Positions 7,744 through 10,937 of a stretch of DNA of 10,937 nucleotides are shown piece by piece. The first letter of the stretch is position 1; each line of letters begins with the position of its first letter. The notes below the pieces were generated by a model that saw only the letters and a list, made by a program, of their open reading frames with translations, was not told where the DNA came from and searched no databases. The DNA is taken from positions 1 to 10,937 of the forward strand of contig JAGWVG010000033.1 in NCBI GenBank assembly GCA_018970965.1. The letters are read 5' to 3'. A program made the position numbers and the translations under genes. This stretch comes from Alphaproteobacteria bacterium. GTDB taxonomy: Bacteria > Pseudomonadota > Alphaproteobacteria > Sphingomonadales > Sphingomonadaceae.

Positions 7744-7773
7744 TCCCGCGCTGGGATTCATTTCAGAATCCAG
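7742..7773 (+). promoter_or_regulatory. Two mutually exclusive hairpins in the ruvB-ybgC gap
   Basis: AATCCC at 7742-7747 pairs perfectly with GGGATT at 7753-7758 (loop GCGCT). The same GGGATT is also part of CTGGGATTC (7751-7759), which can pair with GAATCCAG at 7766-7773 with one bulged G. Only one of the two stems can form at a time. The first stem starts inside the ruvB stop codon and the second ends 19 nt before the ybgC ATG. No T-run follows, so neither is a standard terminator. Candidate role: modulating read-through or translation at the boundary between ruv and tol genes; function unproven. Confidence 0.4.
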
Positions 7774-7791
7774 TTGGTTTAAGGCAAGGTT

Positions 7792-8253
7792 ATGAGTGCA
7801 GCAGACATAGATTTTCCGACCGCCGGACGCTTTGTTGGCCGCGAACATCGCTTTCCCGTGCGTGTCTATTTTGAGGACACCGATTTTTCGGGCGTTGTCT
7901 ATCACGCCAATTATCTGCGCTTCATGGAACGTGCCCGGTCAGACATGTTGCGCGTCGCAGGCATTGATCAACGCGCGGCCTTTGATGGCGCAGAGGGTGT
8001 GTACGCGGTGGCGGACCTGTCAATCCAGTATAAGCGCCCCGCCCATTTTGACGATGCGCTGCTCATCATCTCCACTGTTGACCAATTGCGCGCAGCCGCC
8101 TGCATCATCCAGCAGCGCATTTGGCGCGGTGATGATCTTATTGCAGATGCCCGCGTGACCGCTGCCTTCATTACGCCTGAGGGTCGGCCAAGGCGTCAGC
8201 CAGCAGCATGGGTAGAGGCCTTTACGCGGCTTTTACCGAACCAGACCCTTTAA
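7792..8253 (+). CDS. ybgC: YbgC-family acyl-CoA thioesterase of the Tol-Pal locus
   Basis: A 153-residue single-domain hotdog-fold thioesterase of the 4-hydroxybenzoyl-CoA thioesterase type. The signature segment reads YFEDTDFSGVVYHANYLRFM at 26-45. It includes the catalytic aspartate Asp31 and the conserved His38, Asn40 and Tyr41, followed by ERARSDML. The N-terminus is about a dozen residues longer than E. coli YbgC. Family members hydrolyse acyl-CoA thioesters and have been linked to phospholipid metabolism at the inner membrane. The gene is the usual first member of the tol-pal operon, and here tolQ follows after 17 nt. AAGG at 7781-7784, seven bases before the ATG, supports the start. 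The cell envelope link is known context; the natural substrate is not revealed by the sequence. Confidence 0.95.
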   Translation: MSAADIDFPTAGRFVGREHRFPVRVYFEDTDFSGVVYHANYLRFMERARSDMLRVAGIDQRAAFDGAEGVYAVADLSIQYKRPAHFDDALLIISTVDQLRAAACIIQQRIWRGDDLIADARVTAAFITPEGRPRRQPAAWVEAFTRLLPNQTL

Positions 8254-8256
8254 TTG

Positions 8257-8263
8257 AAAAGAG
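8257..8263 (+). promoter_or_regulatory. Ribosome binding site of tolQ
   Basis: AAAAGAG, seven bases before ATG 8271. It favours this start over an in-frame ATG at 8208 that lies inside ybgC and would add 21 unusual, charged residues. Confidence 0.5.
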
Positions 8264-8270
8264 TGATCGC

Positions 8271-8957
8271 ATGACACCAAGCCTTGCCATGGATGCCACC
8301 AGCCTTTCGCCAGTCGCGCTTTTTTTGCAGGCAGATATTGTCGTTAAGTTGGTGATGCTAGGTCTGTTGTTCGCCAGCATTTGGACATGGGCAATCATCG
8401 TCTCACACGCTGGCAAAATGCGCCGGACTGCCAAAGGCTGTGATCGTTTTGAGGCAGATTTTTGGAACGCTGAAGACACCAACGCCTTTTATCAGGTCCA
8501 TAAAGATAATGCCCTGCCTTCGGCGCGTGTTTTTCAGGCAGGGATTTTTGAATGGCGCCGCTCAACCAGCAATCGCAATATGGATCGTGAAGGCACGCGC
8601 CAGCGTTTGGCAACCAGCATGGGCACAGCCATTGCCGCCGAAATTGATCGGCTGGGGGATCGGCTGAATATTCTGGCAACCGTGGGCAGCGTGGCGCCTT
8701 TTGTTGGCCTGTTTGGCACAGTGTGGGGCATTATGCGCAGCTTCACCGCGATTGCGAGCCAGCAGAACACATCGCTCTCTGTTGTCGCGCCCGGGATTGC
8801 AGAGGCGTTGTTTGCAACTGCCATTGGCTTATTTGCAGCCATTCCCGCGGTGATTGCCTATAACCGCTTCGGTCATGGATTGAACCGGCTGGAGGCGCGC
8901 CTGACGCGCTTTGCTGACAGCTTCCACGCAACATTGAGCCGCGAATTGGAAGGCTAA
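8271..8957 (+). CDS. tolQ: Tol-Pal system protein TolQ (inner-membrane proton channel subunit)
   Basis: TolQ, with TolR, forms the proton-motive-force-driven motor that energises TolA during outer-membrane constriction at division. From ATG 8271 the protein has 228 residues, essentially the E. coli length (230). It shows the three expected membrane helices: about 22-44 (VKLVMLGLLFASIWTWAIIV), 133-156 containing GLFGTVWGIM, and 170-196 containing IAEALFATAIGLFAAIPAV. A large cytoplasmic loop lies between the first and second. Thr150 and Thr183 match the two threonines lining the proton path in E. coli TolQ (145 and 178). A longer reading frame from 8208 exists but overlaps ybgC. The neighbours ybgC and tolR confirm the TolQ assignment over the related ExbB. 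tolR begins 3 nt downstream. Confidence 0.96.
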   Translation: MTPSLAMDATSLSPVALFLQADIVVKLVMLGLLFASIWTWAIIVSHAGKMRRTAKGCDRFEADFWNAEDTNAFYQVHKDNALPSARVFQAGIFEWRRSTSNRNMDREGTRQRLATSMGTAIAAEIDRLGDRLNILATVGSVAPFVGLFGTVWGIMRSFTAIASQQNTSLSVVAPGIAEALFATAIGLFAAIPAVIAYNRFGHGLNRLEARLTRFADSFHATLSRELEG

Positions 8958-8960
8958 GCC

Positions 8961-9392
8961 ATGGGCCCCATCCAATCTTCCCGCGCGGGCCAAAAACGCG
9001 CGCCGATGGCTGAAATTAACGTCACGCCGCTTGTCGATGTGATGCTGGTGTTGCTGATTATCTTCATGGTGACAGCGCCGCTGCTTGTTGCAGGCGTGCC
9101 GATCAATCTGCCCGACAGCCGGGCCAAGGCGCTCGACCAAGGCGATAAGCCTGTTCAAATCTCGCTCGATACCAGTGGCAAATTGTTCATTGATGACACC
9201 GAAATCAGCCGGGCAGATCTGCCGCAGCGTTTGGCAGACATTGCAGCCAAAGGCGGCGCGCAAAGCCCGCAAGTCTATCTGCGTGCGGACCGTCAGCTCG
9301 ACTATGGCGAGGTGATGGGCGTGATGGGCGAGATTAATCGTGCCGGGCTGAACCGCGTCGCGCTGGTCACAACCGAAGGCACAGAGAAATAA
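8961..9392 (+). CDS. tolR: Tol-Pal system protein TolR
   Basis: An ExbD/TolR-family protein of 143 residues with a short cytoplasmic tail and one membrane helix at about 24-46. The helix carries the essential proton-carrying aspartate Asp26 in VTPLVDVMLVLL, equivalent to Asp23 of E. coli TolR. The remaining residues (about 48-143) form the periplasmic domain that dimerises and binds peptidoglycan. Its recognisable segments include YLRADRQLDYGEVMGVMGEI and a final VALVTTE. It acts with TolQ as the stator/channel of the complex and is encoded 3 nt after tolQ. GGAAGG at 8948-8953, inside the tolQ end, serves as its ribosome binding site. The tolA ATG follows after 3 nt. It is complete with no anomalies. 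Confidence 0.96.
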   Translation: MGPIQSSRAGQKRAPMAEINVTPLVDVMLVLLIIFMVTAPLLVAGVPINLPDSRAKALDQGDKPVQISLDTSGKLFIDDTEISRADLPQRLADIAAKGGAQSPQVYLRADRQLDYGEVMGVMGEINRAGLNRVALVTTEGTEK

Positions 9393-9395
9393 ACA

Positions 9396-10172
9396 ATGGA
9401 TCGCGCCGAGCGCACAGGCCTTGCCCTTGCCGTTATCGGCCATGTGGTGCTGTTGGGTGCGCTTTCGCTCAGCCTCATTCGGCCTACACCCAAATTGCCG
9501 CCGCTCAATCCGCCAATTGAGGCGGATTTGGTCAGCGCCACCGCGCTCGAAACTGCCGCCCCTGACGCGGTGGCGGACGCGAGCGCCCCGCCCGCCCCTT
9601 CGGATGCCGAGCCGATTGCAGAGGCGGTGACGGTTCCGCCACCAGCTACGCCCGCCAAAGCCAAAGCTGAGGCCAAAATGCCTGACCCAAAGGCCGAGGC
9701 GAAAAAGGCAGACGCCGCCAAGTCTAGCCCGCGCGCCTCCCGCCTTGATGGATCACTGATGGCGCAACTGTCAAAAGCTGCGAGCCGAGAGACAAGCAAT
9801 CCCGGCACCGGCCGTGGCATGGCCGCACAAGGCAGTGGCACGCCCGCGGCAAAGACTGCGGCTCAATTGGAAGCCAGCTTTATTCAAGCGCTATTTTCGC
9901 AAATCAAACGCTACTGGCGCGCGCCAACGGGCGTGGATGCAGAATTGTTGCGGACCAATATTGTTGTCACGCTGAAGCCTGATGGCTCGGTTGGCACGAT
10001 CACTGTGGTGAGCCAATCTGGCGTCACAGAGAATAACGAAAACCTAAAGGCCATTCACGCAGAACGCGCAGCCAGCGCAATTCGCCGCGCGGCCCCTTTC
10101 CAACTGCCGCCAGAACATTATGCCATTTGGCAATCGCTTGGCCCCATTACCTTTGACAAGAGGTTAAACTGA
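9396..10172 (+). CDS. tolA: Tol-Pal system protein TolA (energy-transducing periplasmic link)
   Basis: TolA spans the periplasm from the TolQR motor to TolB and Pal. The 258-residue protein has an N-terminal membrane anchor (about 8-29) with His16, the conserved helix histidine needed for coupling to TolQR. A low-complexity Pro/Ala/Glu/Lys segment follows (about 35-155), with the densest Lys-Ala run at 85-109 (KAKAEAKMPDPKAEAKKADA). The C-terminal TonB/TolA-like domain (about 157-258) includes IKRYWRAPTG, VTLKPDGSVG and the late IRRAAPFQLPPEHY motif. E. coli TolA is 421 residues, so the spacer is much shorter here, which is common in alphaproteobacteria. The ribosome binding site AGAGA (9383-9387) is weak; the start lies 3 nt after tolR. 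tolB starts 1 nt after the stop. Confidence 0.94.
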   Translation: MDRAERTGLALAVIGHVVLLGALSLSLIRPTPKLPPLNPPIEADLVSATALETAAPDAVADASAPPAPSDAEPIAEAVTVPPPATPAKAKAEAKMPDPKAEAKKADAAKSSPRASRLDGSLMAQLSKAASRETSNPGTGRGMAAQGSGTPAAKTAAQLEASFIQALFSQIKRYWRAPTGVDAELLRTNIVVTLKPDGSVGTITVVSQSGVTENNENLKAIHAERAASAIRRAAPFQLPPEHYAIWQSLGPITFDKRLN

Positions 10173-10173
10173 T

Positions 10174-10937
10174 ATGAGCATTCGCACATCCAAGGCGCTT
10201 TTGCTGGCGGGCCTCGTTCTCGCAGCCCCAGCGGCGGCCCAAATCACGGGCACAGTGACCGATGAGAGCGGCAATAGCTTTGTTGTCGCCGTGCCGCCCA
10301 TGGCAACACCCGCTGATGTCGCCACGCCAGCGGGCCAAACGGCAGATTTGGGGCGCAAAGTCTCAGAAATTATCGCCAATGATCTGAATGCGACTGACGC
10401 CTTTACACCCAAGGGCCCAGCGGGCTTGCGCACGGTGACAATGCCCGAAGTCACGGCCCCCGCCTTTCCCGAATGGGCAGGCATGAATGCTGAAAATCTG
10501 GTGCATGGCTTTGTCCGCAATAATGATGATGGGACGCTGACTGTCGGCTGCTATCTTTATGATGTTGGCTTGAAATCTGAAATGGTGCGCCAAGGCTATT
10601 CGGTGCAGCCCCGCGATTGGCGGCGCGCGGCGCATAAATGTGCCGATGCAATTTACGCGCGCTTATCGGGCGAAAATCCATTCTTCGACAGCCGTATTGC
10701 CTATATCGCCGAAACGGGCCCCAAAGGAAACCGCGTCAAACGGCTGGCGATTATGGATTCCGACGGGGCAAACCACCGCTTCATCACCAATGGCCAAGCC
10801 ATTGCGCTGACGCCGCGCTTCTCGCCCGATTATAAATCAATTGTCTATGTGTCGTACATTGAACGTCGCGCGCGGATTTATGTGTATGATATTCCTTCGG
10901 GCCGTCAGCGGTTGGTGACCGAAAGCCCAAATCAAAC
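10174..10937 (+). CDS. tolB: Tol-Pal system protein TolB, 3'-truncated by the window edge
   Basis: The first 254 complete codons of TolB, the periplasmic beta-propeller protein that binds Pal and TolA. The start has AAGAGG at 10158-10163, inside the tolA end, ten bases upstream. A Sec signal peptide is clear: positive charge at Arg4 and Lys7, a Leu/Ala core, and a likely cleavage after Ala22 (APAAA, then Gln23). The TolB N-terminal alpha/beta domain follows to about residue 165. It carries the hallmark Cys126 (TVGCYLYD) and the RRAAHKCADAIY helix with Cys156. The first propeller blades then begin, with NPFFDSRIAYIAE, LAIMDSDGANHRF and PRFSPDYKSIVYVSY. The frame is open at the right edge. A full protein would be around 430-460 residues, and pal is expected next. 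Confidence 0.96.
   Translation, partial: MSIRTSKALLLAGLVLAAPAAAQITGTVTDESGNSFVVAVPPMATPADVATPAGQTADLGRKVSEIIANDLNATDAFTPKGPAGLRTVTMPEVTAPAFPEWAGMNAENLVHGFVRNNDDGTLTVGCYLYDVGLKSEMVRQGYSVQPRDWRRAAHKCADAIYARLSGENPFFDSRIAYIAETGPKGNRVKRLAIMDSDGANHRFITNGQAIALTPRFSPDYKSIVYVSYIERRARIYVYDIPSGRQRLVTESPNQ

Noticed and set aside
7730..7758. Sigma-70-like promoter for the tol operon using TTGACA at 7730-7735
   Set aside because: At 16-19 nt spacing only poor -10 matches such as GGGATT or GGATTC are present, so a promoter cannot be called from sequence alone.
8208..8270. Longer TolQ starting at ATG 8208
   Set aside because: This would overlap ybgC by 46 nt and add 21 charged residues absent from TolQ proteins; ATG 8271 has a better ribosome binding site and gives the normal length.
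9650..9720. Repetitive GCC-AAA / GAG-GCC tract as a DNA repeat element
   Set aside because: It is explained by the Lys-Ala-rich spacer of TolA and is irregular at the DNA level.

Overview
The window reads as a continuous stretch of an alphaproteobacterial chromosome, most likely from Sphingomonadales. The basis is the protein style (GapR/DUF2312, a short TolA with a tiny spacer, and a TolB whose propeller sequence resembles sphingomonad TolB), a moderately high GC content, and the dense all-plus-strand gene order. No database search was possible, so the genus is not claimed. I see no mobile element, CRISPR array, tRNA or rRNA. Both ends cut genes: an SDR at the left and tolB at the right.

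Region 1 (1-4455) is a catabolic-looking cassette of four co-directional genes. They are a 5'-truncated SDR oxidoreductase, a complete NAD-type SDR, a cytoplasmic serine hydrolase of the class C beta-lactamase/esterase fold, and a fused enoyl-CoA hydratase/3-hydroxyacyl-CoA dehydrogenase of the FadJ/peroxisomal multifunctional type. Gaps are 21, 3 and 33 nt, so one transcript is likely. Together they could hydrolyse an ester or lactone, oxidise alcohol groups, and run the middle two steps of beta-oxidation on an acyl-CoA. The substrate cannot be read from the sequence.

Region 2 (4456-4791) begins with a strong GC-rich hairpin. It is followed by gapR, encoding a small nucleoid-associated protein, just upstream of yebC.

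Region 3 (4792-7743) is the conserved block yebC-ruvC-ruvA-ruvB. YebC is a translation/regulatory factor, and RuvABC is the complete Holliday-junction branch-migration and resolution machine. ruvA and ruvB overlap by ATGA. ruvC lacks a Shine-Dalgarno sequence and is preceded by an 8-codon reading frame whose stop overlaps its ATG.

Region 4 (7744-10937) is the tol operon: ybgC (acyl-CoA thioesterase), tolQ, tolR, tolA and the first two thirds of tolB. TolQ, TolR and TolA form the inner-membrane, proton-driven complex, and TolB is its periplasmic partner. pal would be expected just past the right end. The 48-nt ruvB-ybgC gap contains two mutually exclusive hairpins.

Most of the window is well-known conserved machinery. 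I did not find a convincing undescribed system. The points most worth a second look are the small leader elements (ruvC micro-ORF, ruvB-ybgC alternative hairpins, gapR leader hairpin) and the unassigned substrate of the left-hand cassette.
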